NCBI GenBank assembly: GCA_947492375.1
Contig: CANLMI010000004.1
Span: 124,001 to 188,000, forward strand
DNA: 64,000 nt
Direction: 5' to 3'
From: an uncultured Kordiimonas sp.
GTDB lineage: Bacteria > Pseudomonadota > Alphaproteobacteria > Sphingomonadales > Kordiimonadaceae
The position numbers and the translations under genes are program-made. The notes beneath the pieces were generated by a model, which searched no databases, was not told the origin of the DNA, and worked only from the letters and a program-made list of their open reading frames with translations. Positions 27,322 to 35,572 of the stretch are shown here, one piece after another (positions within the stretch are counted from its first letter, which is position 1; the number at the start of each line of letters is the position of its first letter).

Positions 27322-28842
27322 TTATAGAATTAATATTTTCATGATGATTGCGCCAATCACAAGCCCGAACGCAAATGGCGGCAAACCAGATTTCTGTGGC
27401 TGAGTATAGGTGTGTTCCTGACCGTCTAGTTCTTTATTCAAGAGCTGATCCAGTTTCATAGGTAAACGTTCAAGCGCTCTTGGAATTTGTACAATAGCGT
27501 CTGCCAGCCTGATTTCAGGTGACAGATTATCATACATCCATGCTTCGATAACAGGGCGTGATATTTCCCACATATTTGTCTGCGGATTCAGGTGAAGTGC
27601 CAATCCTTCTGCCATGACCATTGATCGCTGTAATAACAATAATTGGGGTTGTGTCCGCATTGAAAACCGTTCGGTTGTAGCAAATAGTTGTGCCAATAAT
27701 TTACCTGCTGATATCTTCTCTACTGGTAAATCCATAATGGGGTCAGCAATGACCCGCATGGCTTGGGCAAATTCTTCAACAGATTGCCCGTAAGGAACAT
27801 ACCCGGCATCAAAATGCACTTCGGCAACGCGTTTGTAGTCGCGGGAGATAAAACCAAAGAGTATTTCTGCGAGAAAGCGGCGGTCATTTTTGCTAAGGCG
27901 GCCCATGATGCCAAAATCAATGGCGACAATTGTACCATCTTCCTCAACCAGTAAGTTGCCTTGATGCAGGTCGGCGTGGAAATACCCGTCCCGCATCGCC
28001 TGCTTTAGGAAAATCTGTACAATTCTATGGCCAAGCTCAGTCAGGTCATGGCCGGCTTTAATAAGTGTTTCTTTATCATTCAGGCGAACACCCGATACCC
28101 ATTCTAAGGTCAGAACACGGCGCGCTGTCAGGTCCCAATTGATCGAAGGAACCCGGTATCCTGCCTCACCTTCCATATTTTGCTCTAGCTCGGCGGCTGC
28201 GGAAGCTTCTAGCCTTAGGTCCATTTCCTTAAGAGATGTTTCTTTGATCTTTGCAACAACTTCAATCAAACGCAGGCGACGTGCTTCCCGAATATGTTTA
28301 TTGGCTAGTTCTGCGAGCCATTCAAATAGCGCGAGGTCGCGTGTGAAGCGTTTTTCCACATCCGGCCTTAAAACTTTAACAGCAACCTGAGTGCCATCTT
28401 TTAGTTTGGCCTTGTGTACTTGCGCTATCGAAGCCGCTGCGACTGGCGTTTCTTCAAACTCGCTGAAAAACTCGCTTATTTCGCCTTCTAGCTCACGTTT
28501 GATTGTAGCTTCGACCTTATCAAACCCAAAGGCGGGCAAGCGATCTTGCAGGGTGGTTAAGCCCTCTGCGAGCGCGCGGCCAACAAGGTCTGGCCGGGTT
28601 GCGAGGGTTTGACCAAGCTTGATATAGGCAGGGCCCATACCAGCAAGCGCTGCTGCTAAGCGTTCACCATCGTCGTCCGGTATATCCTTCTTGCGTGGTA
28701 CGAAAAACGTGCATAAACGCAAAAACTTAGGTGCCCAATCGGGTACAAGCTCAATCGATGCGAGCGAGCGGATGGCACCGAAACGGCGAAGGCCGACAGC
28801 AAGATTGATTAAACTAAAAAAATGAAAGACAGTACGGATCAT
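27322..28842 (-). CDS. ubiB: UbiB, ABC1/ADCK-family kinase-like protein for ubiquinone synthesis
   Basis: 506 residues. The family KxGQ region reads AYIKLGQTLATRPDLVG, the Ala-rich loop region AAASIAQVHKA, then VAVKVLRPDV, catalytic FHADLHQGNLLV and metal-binding VAIDFGIMGRL. C-terminal hydrophobic stretches (FAFGLVIGAIIMKILIL) anchor it in the membrane. UbiB supports aerobic ubiquinone synthesis through ATPase activity. The gene follows ubiE on the same strand. Confidence 0.95.
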   Translation of the reverse strand: MIRTVFHFFSLINLAVGLRRFGAIRSLASIELVPDWAPKFLRLCTFFVPRKKDIPDDDGERLAAALAGMGPAYIKLGQTLATRPDLVGRALAEGLTTLQDRLPAFGFDKVEATIKRELEGEISEFFSEFEETPVAAASIAQVHKAKLKDGTQVAVKVLRPDVEKRFTRDLALFEWLAELANKHIREARRLRLIEVVAKIKETSLKEMDLRLEASAAAELEQNMEGEAGYRVPSINWDLTARRVLTLEWVSGVRLNDKETLIKAGHDLTELGHRIVQIFLKQAMRDGYFHADLHQGNLLVEEDGTIVAIDFGIMGRLSKNDRRFLAEILFGFISRDYKRVAEVHFDAGYVPYGQSVEEFAQAMRVIADPIMDLPVEKISAGKLLAQLFATTERFSMRTQPQLLLLQRSMVMAEGLALHLNPQTNMWEISRPVIEAWMYDNLSPEIRLADAIVQIPRALERLPMKLDQLLNKELDGQEHTYTQPQKSGLPPFAFGLVIGAIIMKILIL

Positions 28843-28878
28843 AATGTTGGATGATTTTCCCTAAGGTCGTGCCCTAAA

Positions 28879-29652
28879 TTATATACGCCAACCGCTATGA
28901 AGCGCCACCACTCCGACTGACATAGTGCGATAGCTTGTGCGCTCAAAGCCTGCGGTTTTGATCATGCTTTCAAATTTACCAGGTGTTGGAAAACGGCGGA
29001 TCGATTCGACCAGATACTCATAGCTGTCATAGTCGCCCGCAACGATTTCTCCCATTTTGGGAATGACATTGAAACTATAGGTGTCATAGGCCTTCTTAAA
29101 AAGCGGCAGAATTTCATGACTGAATTCGAGACATAAAAAGCGCCCACCCGGTTTCAAAACCCGGAATGCCTCACTTAAGGCTTCTTCAACGCGTGTTACG
29201 TTTCTGATGCCAAAGGCAATTGTGTAGGCGTCCATGCTACAATCAGGAAAAGGTAATTTCTGTGCGTCAGCGCATACAAATTCTGCGCGGTCACGGTATC
29301 CGTTTTCTTCTGCGCGTTTGGCACCAACACGGAGCATTTCTGCGTTAATATCCGAGACAGTAACAGTGCCGCCTTCACAAGCATTTAAAAACCGAAAGGC
29401 AATATCGCCAGTGCCGCCCGCCACATCAAGCAAATGCATACCGCGGCGCGGACTGAGGCTGTTAATCATCGAGTTTTTCCAAAGGCGATGAACGCCAGCG
29501 CTCATAACATCATTCATACGGTCATAATCATCAGCGACAGAATCAAAAACTTCGCGGACCATGCCAGCCTTTGATTCTTCATCGACGGTTTTGAAACCAA
29601 AATGTGTTGTTGCCTCTTCACGGGGAGACATATTTTCGTTATTGCTTGCCAT
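28879..29652 (-). CDS. ubiE: Ubiquinone/menaquinone methyltransferase UbiE
   Basis: 257 residues, class I SAM-dependent methyltransferase. SAM motif I is LLDVAGGTGDIAFR, and UbiE-specific blocks are FDSVADDYDRMNDVMSAGVHRLWK, AFGIRNV and KPGGRFLCLEFS. It performs C-methylation in ubiquinone synthesis. It is divergent from mutM across a 123-bp gap; ubiE-ubiB-coaBC-dut form one run. Confidence 0.96.
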   Translation of the reverse strand: MASNNENMSPREEATTHFGFKTVDEESKAGMVREVFDSVADDYDRMNDVMSAGVHRLWKNSMINSLSPRRGMHLLDVAGGTGDIAFRFLNACEGGTVTVSDINAEMLRVGAKRAEENGYRDRAEFVCADAQKLPFPDCSMDAYTIAFGIRNVTRVEEALSEAFRVLKPGGRFLCLEFSHEILPLFKKAYDTYSFNVIPKMGEIVAGDYDSYEYLVESIRRFPTPGKFESMIKTAGFERTSYRTMSVGVVALHSGWRI

Positions 29653-29775
29653 ATTGAATCACTATTTGAATAGAGTATGCGCGGACCATAGACCACCTGT
29701 GCAATACATACCAGAAAGCATTTTATAACACTGCTTTTTCAAAATACGACGTGAAAACAAGGATAACGTGACAAT

Positions 29776-30612
29776 ATGCCCGAGCTGCCCGAAGTTGAAA
29801 CCGTGATGCGCGGCCTAAAGCCTGTTTTGGAAGGGGTTAAGATTAAAACAGCGCGTGCTTATGCTCCTAAATTACGGGTTCCAATCCCTGATGATTTTGA
29901 TCAACGGCTATCAGATAACCGAATTGAGCGACTTGACCGTCGTTCCAAATATGTGTTGATGACTTTCGAAGATGGATTGGTTGCGATTATGCATCTTGGT
30001 ATGTCGGGCCGCATGACTATTCATAAAAGTGGGAATGATGTGCCTGTACGCGGCAAGCACGATCATATTGTTATTGAGACCGAACGCGGCGATATAATCA
30101 TGTATAATGATACGCGCCGATTTGGCATGTGGGTGTTTTCTGATACCAAGTCGATTAATGATCATGCACTGATTAAGGATATTGGGCCTGAGCCGCTTGG
30201 TAATGCGTTTCATGACGGTATTTTGCAGGCGGGCCTTGAAAACCGAAAATCCCCTATCAAAGCAGCTTTGTTAGATCAGAAATTGGTTGCTGGTCTTGGG
30301 AATATTTATGTGTGTGAGGCGCTTTGGCGCACTGGTATTCATCCGGCAAGGTTATCAAATGCGGTGACGCAAGATGAGATTGAGGCGCTGGTACCAACTA
30401 TCCGTGATGTGTTGTCAAAGGCGATTGAAGCGGGTGGCTCAACGTTGAAAGATTATGCCCAAGTTGATGGGGAACTGGGGTATTTCCAGCATAGCTTTAA
30501 GGCATATGGCCGAGAGGGTGAAGCGTGCCTTAAAGAGGACTGCGATGGCACGATTGAGCGGATTGTACAATCCAACAGGTCCAGCTTTTTCTGTAGCACA
30601 TGTCAGCGCTAG
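29776..30612 (+). CDS. mutM: Formamidopyrimidine-DNA glycosylase
   Basis: 278 residues. After Met, the catalytic N-terminal Pro and PELPEVETVMRGL are present, with HLGMSGR, the helix-two-turn-helix containing LLDQKLVAGLGNIYVCEALW, and the C-terminal zinc finger (C-x4-C, then C-x2-C in FFCSTCQR). It removes 8-oxoguanine and ring-opened purines. Confidence 0.97.
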   Translation: MPELPEVETVMRGLKPVLEGVKIKTARAYAPKLRVPIPDDFDQRLSDNRIERLDRRSKYVLMTFEDGLVAIMHLGMSGRMTIHKSGNDVPVRGKHDHIVIETERGDIIMYNDTRRFGMWVFSDTKSINDHALIKDIGPEPLGNAFHDGILQAGLENRKSPIKAALLDQKLVAGLGNIYVCEALWRTGIHPARLSNAVTQDEIEALVPTIRDVLSKAIEAGGSTLKDYAQVDGELGYFQHSFKAYGREGEACLKEDCDGTIERIVQSNRSSFFCSTCQR

Positions 30613-30640
30613 TTGATTGTTAAAGGCATATATTGAGACG

Positions 30641-31594
30641 ATGGAAATCGATGACTTAAAAACTATTTTTGCAGACGCTTGGTTTATCCGTGCGTTTGAA
30701 GACTGTGTAGCCGCACTTTCAGATGCTGGTAAGATACCGGGGTTGGTTCATCTTTCGCACGGTTCTGAAGTAGCGGATGTTATGCTGCGTAGGCACTTGC
30801 AGCCAGCAATAGATAAAATCACTGGGTCGCATCGTAGCCATAGTCTCGCGTTGATCGGTAACATTGACCCTATTGCATTAGCCGCAGAGGTCATGGGACT
30901 TTCTGGTGGAACTGGTAATGGCCTTGGAGGGACACAGCATATTGTCTCAAAGGACACTTTGTTTTTGTCCAGTAACGGCATTGTGGGGGCACAGGTGCCT
31001 ATTGCGCTCGGCGCGGCACTTAGTGCGAGGCGGTTAGAGAATAGTGGTATTGCCGTTGCAGTTTTCGGGGAAGGTGCCTCTAATCAAGGGGGGGTGTTTG
31101 AAAGCTTTAATATGGCAACTGCTCTGCATCTACCGATACTGTTTTTAATGCAAAATAATCAGATGGCGCAGTCAACGCATGTGAAAGATGTTGCTGTTGT
31201 TAATTTAACAGCGCGAGCACGTAGTTTTGGGATGGTGGCAGAGCAGGTTGACGGCGCGGATATTGTATCGCTTGAAAATACTTTTGAGCGCTTAATTCAG
31301 TATATTAGGGAAACAAGCTCGCCAGTGTTTGTCGAAGTATCAGTCCCGCGCCTTGGAGGGCATTATCATGGTGACCAAAGCTGTGATGGCCAATCAAAGG
31401 TAGACCCGTTAGTCAATCTTCAAAAACTATTGCAGGCGCAGGATATGCATGATGAAGAAATTCAAACGATAATTGATGACGCCAAAGCACGAGCAAAAAA
31501 TGCTGTTGATGAAGCGCAAAAGCAAAGAGATCAAAGTGGTGAATCCTTGAAACGCTATATCAACGACCACCCCCAATTAATGGGGAACCTATAA
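30641..31594 (+). CDS. Thiamine-diphosphate-dependent 2-oxoacid dehydrogenase E1, alpha subunit
   Basis: About 317 residues. The ThDP/Mg motif reads FGEGASNQGGVFESFNMA ... MQNN, in the GEG form seen in branched-chain-type E1 alpha rather than GDG. HRSHSLAL and SSNGIVGAQVPIALGAALSA are further family blocks. It should decarboxylate a 2-oxoacid with the beta subunit encoded next. ATG 30641 is preferred to TTG 30617. No E2 or E3 gene lies nearby, so the substrate and acceptor are open (acetoin-, pyruvate- or branched-chain-type all possible). Confidence 0.85.
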   Translation: MEIDDLKTIFADAWFIRAFEDCVAALSDAGKIPGLVHLSHGSEVADVMLRRHLQPAIDKITGSHRSHSLALIGNIDPIALAAEVMGLSGGTGNGLGGTQHIVSKDTLFLSSNGIVGAQVPIALGAALSARRLENSGIAVAVFGEGASNQGGVFESFNMATALHLPILFLMQNNQMAQSTHVKDVAVVNLTARARSFGMVAEQVDGADIVSLENTFERLIQYIRETSSPVFVEVSVPRLGGHYHGDQSCDGQSKVDPLVNLQKLLQAQDMHDEEIQTIIDDAKARAKNAVDEAQKQRDQSGESLKRYINDHPQLMGNL

Positions 31595-32574
31595 TGCCCA
31601 TTATGACGATCTCAGAGGCACTGCGTAGCACGCTAATTCAATTAATGCAGAATGATGATCACATTACATTATTAGGGGAGGACCTCTCAATGGGGGTGTT
31701 TGGTGTTACATCAGGCCTTGACCGTGAGTTTGGAAATGACCGTGTGATCAACACCCCAATTTCGGAAACAGCGTTTGTGGGAATGGGTATTGGCGCTGCT
31801 ATGACAGGACTGAAGCCAATCATAGAAGTGATGTTTTGCGACTTTATGGGAGTTTGCTTTGATCAAATCCTCAATCAGGCTGCCAAAACGCATTTTCTAT
31901 CAGGCGGCAATATCGATATCCCGCTTGTGATCAGAACAACAATGGGGGCAGGCGATGGTAGTGGTGCCATGCATAGCCAGTCTTTACATGGCTTATTAAT
32001 GCAGATACCCGGGCTTATTATCGCATGCCCGGCCACACCGGCTGATGCCTCGGGCCTTTTAAAAACGGCAGCACAGTCTAATACGCCGGTCATTTTTATG
32101 GAGCATAAAGGCCTTTATGCTATGACAGGAGAGGTTGATCTGGAAATACCGCCTATTCCTTTTGGGAAAGGACGTGTTGTTAAGGAAGGGGCTGATGTCA
32201 CTATTGTTGCCGTTTCAAAGATGAACCATGTGTCACTTGAAGCAGCGCAGGTGCTGGCGAGTGATGGCATTTCTGTTGAAATTATTGACCCGCGCACGAT
32301 ATCGCCGCTGGATACGAGGATAATTGCAGATAGTATTCGAAAAACAGGCCGTTTGATTGTTGTTGATGAAGGCGCGGCGATCGCTGGTTTCGCAGATCAT
32401 GTGATTTCAAATGTAGTTGAAAATAGTTTCGATGTCTTGAGGAATGCACCGCGTAAAATAGCGCCGCCCCATACGCCGATTCCATATGGTAGAAGTGCTG
32501 AAGCGGTATGGTTGCCAAATACTAATATTATAGTCGATGCGGTTCGGGATTTAATGAGGTCAGATAATGAATGA
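31594..32574 (+). CDS. Thiamine-diphosphate-dependent 2-oxoacid dehydrogenase E1, beta subunit
   Basis: 326 residues. LLGEDLSMGVFGVTSGLDREFGNDRVINTPISE, GLKPIIEVMFCDF, SLHGLLMQIPGLIIACPATPADASGLLKTA and the C-terminal VIDPRTISPLD-like segment match E1 beta subunits. The ATG shares one base with the alpha stop (TAATG), so they are co-translated and should assemble as alpha2-beta2. Confidence 0.88.
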   Translation: MPIMTISEALRSTLIQLMQNDDHITLLGEDLSMGVFGVTSGLDREFGNDRVINTPISETAFVGMGIGAAMTGLKPIIEVMFCDFMGVCFDQILNQAAKTHFLSGGNIDIPLVIRTTMGAGDGSGAMHSQSLHGLLMQIPGLIIACPATPADASGLLKTAAQSNTPVIFMEHKGLYAMTGEVDLEIPPIPFGKGRVVKEGADVTIVAVSKMNHVSLEAAQVLASDGISVEIIDPRTISPLDTRIIADSIRKTGRLIVVDEGAAIAGFADHVISNVVENSFDVLRNAPRKIAPPHTPIPYGRSAEAVWLPNTNIIVDAVRDLMRSDNE

Positions 32575-33247
32575 CAGTGCGGAAGATGCTGTAGGTCGGT
32601 CAAAAAAAGCGCTAAAAATTTGGGATATTCCAACACAACTGTTCCATTGGGTTTTGGTTGTCGTCTTTGGCATGTCAGCCTACTCTGCCTTTGAGCCAAA
32701 GTTCGGTTTTTATGCTGATATGCATTTATACTCAGGTGTTGCGATTATTGCTTTGATCCTGTGGCGTATTGTTTGGGGAATATTCGGTAGTGAAACTGCA
32801 CGCTTTTCGTCTTTTGTGAAAACGCCTGTTGCAGTAATTAAATATCTTAAAAATTCTTCGAGTCACAAAATTGGTCATAATCCAATCGGTGGGTATTCTG
32901 TTTTGTTGATGCTCATATTGATTTTAGCGCAGGCTCTATTGGGCCTTTTTGCAACGGATGGTATGTTGTTTTCAGGGCCATTATCAAATGAAGCGGGCAG
33001 TTATGGTGACTTGATCACCGAAATTCACGAAATACTTGGTTTGACACTTTTGTATATTACGGGCGGTCATATTCTTGCGGTTTTGTTTTACTTGGGTATT
33101 AAGAAAACAAATTTGATTTGGCCGATGCTAACAGGGAAAGCATTTTCACCTACAGATATGAAGGCGCCATATTTTCGGTCATCACTATTGGCGCTTTTTT
33201 TCGCGGTAACCATAGCTGCTGTGACCTATTGGTATATTTTGGGCTGA
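32567..33247 (+). CDS. Cytochrome b561-domain membrane protein
   Basis: 226 residues with four hydrophobic helices plus a C-terminal fifth. IWDIPTQLFHWVLVVVFGMSAYSAF begins with the haem-ligand His context (RxxHW-like), and later histidines (HLYSGVAIIALILWRIVWGIFGS, EIHEILGLTLLYITGGHILAVLFY) complete di-haem ligation as in Ni/Fe-hydrogenase-type b561 proteins. It passes electrons across the inner membrane. It overlaps the E1 beta gene by 8 bp and converges on cytochrome c', its usual partner. Confidence 0.86.
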   Translation: MNDSAEDAVGRSKKALKIWDIPTQLFHWVLVVVFGMSAYSAFEPKFGFYADMHLYSGVAIIALILWRIVWGIFGSETARFSSFVKTPVAVIKYLKNSSSHKIGHNPIGGYSVLLMLILILAQALLGLFATDGMLFSGPLSNEAGSYGDLITEIHEILGLTLLYITGGHILAVLFYLGIKKTNLIWPMLTGKAFSPTDMKAPYFRSSLLALFFAVTIAAVTYWYILG

Positions 33248-33253
33248 ATAACA

Positions 33254-33294
33254 GCCGCTGGTGTTAGGGCCTGTATCGGTAATTCACCAGCGGC
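33254..33294. terminator. Hairpin between convergent cytochrome b561 and c' genes
   Basis: Perfect 10-bp arms GCCGCTGGTG (33254-33263) and CACCAGCGGC (33285-33294) around a 21-base loop. Neither side has a strong T-run; it is probably a shared terminator or RNA 3' end stabiliser. Confidence 0.55.
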
Positions 33295-33308
33295 ATATTG
33301 ATTATATC

Positions 33309-33782
33309 TTAATCTTTATATTTATCGTGGCAGCTTTTGCAGTTTTTGAAAACTTCACCAACTGTTGCGCCGATTTTTGCTTGATCGCCGCTTTTGGCTG
33401 CGTCCGCGAATGCACGTGTGTCGCCAGCGAACTTATCCATACGAACCGCAAAATCTTCCCAGTTTGCCCACACATCATCTTTGGCTTCGGTAAAACCTTC
33501 CTGTCCACGTGTATCGGCTTTAAAAGCATCTTTTGAGAGTGCCGCAGCGTTTGCAAGGATTTCTGCGTGCCCAGCTAATTGCCCAGCTTCTGGTGTAACC
33601 TTTCTTTGAAGGATTGCACCGATATTTGCCGCAGAATATTTAACCAATTCCATTACATCGTGACGATACTGCGATGCTGGAGAGCGCTCTTTTTTATCGT
33701 CAGCAATAACATTGCCAGTAGCTGATAGCCCAAACCCAAGTAGGCATGCTGCGCTAACTATCTTCATTTTGCGTGAATTCAT
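33309..33782 (-). CDS. Cytochrome c' (class II cytochrome c)
   Basis: 157 residues. A signal peptide (MNSRKMKIVSAACLLGFGLSATGNVIA) exports it to the periplasm. The mature part is helical, and the haem site CKSCH lies at 148-152 near the C-terminus, the hallmark of four-helix-bundle class II cytochromes. These bind NO and may give protection against nitrosative stress. ATG 33782 with GAGGGAAA upstream is preferred to 33800. Confidence 0.92.
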   Translation of the reverse strand: MNSRKMKIVSAACLLGFGLSATGNVIADDKKERSPASQYRHDVMELVKYSAANIGAILQRKVTPEAGQLAGHAEILANAAALSKDAFKADTRGQEGFTEAKDDVWANWEDFAVRMDKFAGDTRAFADAAKSGDQAKIGATVGEVFKNCKSCHDKYKD

Positions 33783-33848
33783 AATTTCCCTCGCTTCCAT
33801 TCCATTTGAAGAGATTGGGAGAGCTTACAAACAATATACAAATACGCA

Positions 33849-33881
33849 AGAGCCATCGCCTCTTTTTTGAGAGATGGCTCT
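33849..33881 (-). terminator. Strong hairpin between the cytochrome c' and gcrA genes
   Basis: Perfect 9-bp arms AGAGCCATC (33849-33857) and GATGGCTCT (33873-33881) with an inner CTC/GAG stem around six T. It follows gcrA on the minus strand. No T-run follows, so termination is likely but not certain. Confidence 0.55.
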
Positions 33882-33911
33882 AATAACATGGTATTAAAAC
33901 TGTAAAGATAT

Positions 33912-34328
33912 TTACATGATTGGTGGTTTTTGCGCTTGCCTACGGTCACGTCGCGGGGGTTGTGCCTGATAAGCCTCTGCGCAGTGGCCAGCACAATATG
34001 GCATGCCGGGTTCTGATGGTTTGCCGCAGAAATGGAAATCCGCGTCACCAGGGTGCCCAATAGGCCATTTGCACATACGATCTGTTAGATCGAGAAGGGT
34101 GACAAATTTCTTAGCCTCTTTTTTTACAGCCTTTTTGGCCGGTGCTTTCTTTTTGTCTTTATCTGTTTTAACCGGTGATGGACGAGATTTCAGTCCCAGT
34201 CTGTGCGCTTTGCCGATAACCGCATTTCTGGTTACACCTTCTCCAAGTTCCTTTGCGATCTGGCTTGCGCTTAGGCCATCATCCCATAATTTACGCAAAA
34301 TTTCGATACGATCGTCCGTCCAGGCCAT
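33912..34328 (-). CDS. gcrA: GcrA cell-cycle regulator
   Basis: 138 residues. The N-terminal MAWTDDRIEILRKLWDDGLSASQIAKELGEGVTRNAVIGKAHRLGL is the GcrA DNA-binding helix-turn-helix. A Lys/Ala-rich linker precedes the C-terminal sigma-interacting part (MCKWPIGHPGDADFHFCG and YCAGHC, with paired Cys/His). GcrA works with sigma-70 at promoters carrying methylated GANTC in alphaproteobacteria and controls cell-cycle genes. Confidence 0.96.
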   Translation of the reverse strand: MAWTDDRIEILRKLWDDGLSASQIAKELGEGVTRNAVIGKAHRLGLKSRPSPVKTDKDKKKAPAKKAVKKEAKKFVTLLDLTDRMCKWPIGHPGDADFHFCGKPSEPGMPYCAGHCAEAYQAQPPRRDRRQAQKPPIM

Positions 34329-34512
34329 TATTATTCCTTTTGTTTTTTCATACGCCGCAAATTAAATAACTCGATTCCAATTTACGATTCGGATAATGCG
34401 AGTCTTACTGAGGGCTTTTGCCTACAGCTTATATCTGTTAAAAGGCAGCTTTGCCAATAGATATTACAAAAATACCTATGAATATTTGATCCTTCGAGTG
34501 GAGAAGAAAGCA

Positions 34513-35361
34513 GTGTCAGAGCCAAATTCAGCGATAAATTTGACGGATACAAAAAATGATTATGCCGCCCATGGTGCACGCACTATTGGTGCAGTTAATT
34601 GGTTGGGGCTTCAAACACTCTATGTACGCGAGTCGCGGCGTTTCATGAAAGTATGGTCACAGACGCTTGCAGCGCCGGCTGTTACAACAATTTTATTTAT
34701 GGTAATTTTTTCGCTCGCGCTTGGGGGCCGAGGCCGTGAAGTCGCAGGTATGTCATTTGCTAATTTTCTCGCGCCGGGCTTGATTGTGATGGCAATGTTA
34801 CAAAATGCGTTTGCAAATACTTCATCATCAATTCTAATTTCCAAGGTTCAGGGTAATATTGTTGATACCTTGATGCCGCCATTATCGGCAACAGAATTGA
34901 CACTTGGCTTCCTGGCTGGCGGCATGACCCGTGGCTTGTTTGTTGGTTTGTTTGTATGCGGTGCATTTTTTATTATGCCAGGTGTATCACTCTCAATTAG
35001 TCATTTATGGGCCGTTGTTTATTTTTCTTTGTCAGCTTGTGCAATGCTTGCAATGCTTGGAATTTTAACAGGTGTATGGGCTGATAAATTTGACCATTCA
35101 GCCGCAGTAACAAATTTTATCGTTGCACCACTTAGTTTACTCTCTGGAACGTTTTATTCCATTGAAAGGCTTGATCCATCGTGGCAAATTTTTTCTAAAG
35201 TCAATCCGTTTTTCTATATGATTGATGGCTTTCGGTATGGTTTTATTGACCGGGCTGATAGCGATTTATTTGTTGGTGTAATCTACATACTTGCTATCAA
35301 CTCCCTTTTAGTATTTCTAGTTCACCGTGTCTTTAAAACAGGTTATCGTCTAAAGCCCTGA
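34513..35361 (+). CDS. ABC-2-type transporter permease without an adjacent ATPase
   Basis: About 282 residues, six hydrophobic helices in the ABC-2 arrangement of YadH-type permeases; APLSLLSGTFYSIERLDPSWQIFSKVNPFFYMIDGFRYGF is the conserved ABC-2 C-terminal block. It probably exports a lipid, polysaccharide or drug-like substrate. GTG 34513 (GGAGAAG upstream, no N-terminal oddity) is preferred to the 321-residue frame from 34396. The matching ATP-binding gene is not in the window on either side. Confidence 0.82.
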   Translation: MSEPNSAINLTDTKNDYAAHGARTIGAVNWLGLQTLYVRESRRFMKVWSQTLAAPAVTTILFMVIFSLALGGRGREVAGMSFANFLAPGLIVMAMLQNAFANTSSSILISKVQGNIVDTLMPPLSATELTLGFLAGGMTRGLFVGLFVCGAFFIMPGVSLSISHLWAVVYFSLSACAMLAMLGILTGVWADKFDHSAAVTNFIVAPLSLLSGTFYSIERLDPSWQIFSKVNPFFYMIDGFRYGFIDRADSDLFVGVIYILAINSLLVFLVHRVFKTGYRLKP

Positions 35362-35515
35362 GAGTGAATTTCACTTGTATAAAACCCCCTTGAACGGGAG
35401 TGAAAAATTCGTGAAGAATGATTGACTTCTGGTCGCCATAGGCGCAGGATGCTCGCGAATTAGCCGGTGCGATGACGTGCCGGCTCATTACGTTTAACGT
35501 TACGAAATTAAAGAA

Positions 35516-35553
35516 ATATTCCTGCAATTTCCCTTTGATGAAATCGGAATATT
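35516..35553 (+). promoter_or_regulatory. Hairpin in the argD leader
   Basis: Arms AATATTCC (35516-35523, ending CC at 35521-35522) and GGAATATT (35546-35553) enclose a second pair ATTTC (35527-35531) and GAAAT (35540-35544). The ribosome site GGGAGAG lies just downstream. It could modulate argD expression; a weaker AGCCGG/CCGGCT pair lies further up (about 35461-35484). Confidence 0.4.
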
Positions 35554-35572
35554 CGGAAATGGGAGAGCTCTT

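Noticed and set aside
34396-34512. N-terminal extension of the ABC-2 permease from ATG 34396
   Set aside because: The stretch is not permease-like and GTG 34513 has a much better ribosome site.
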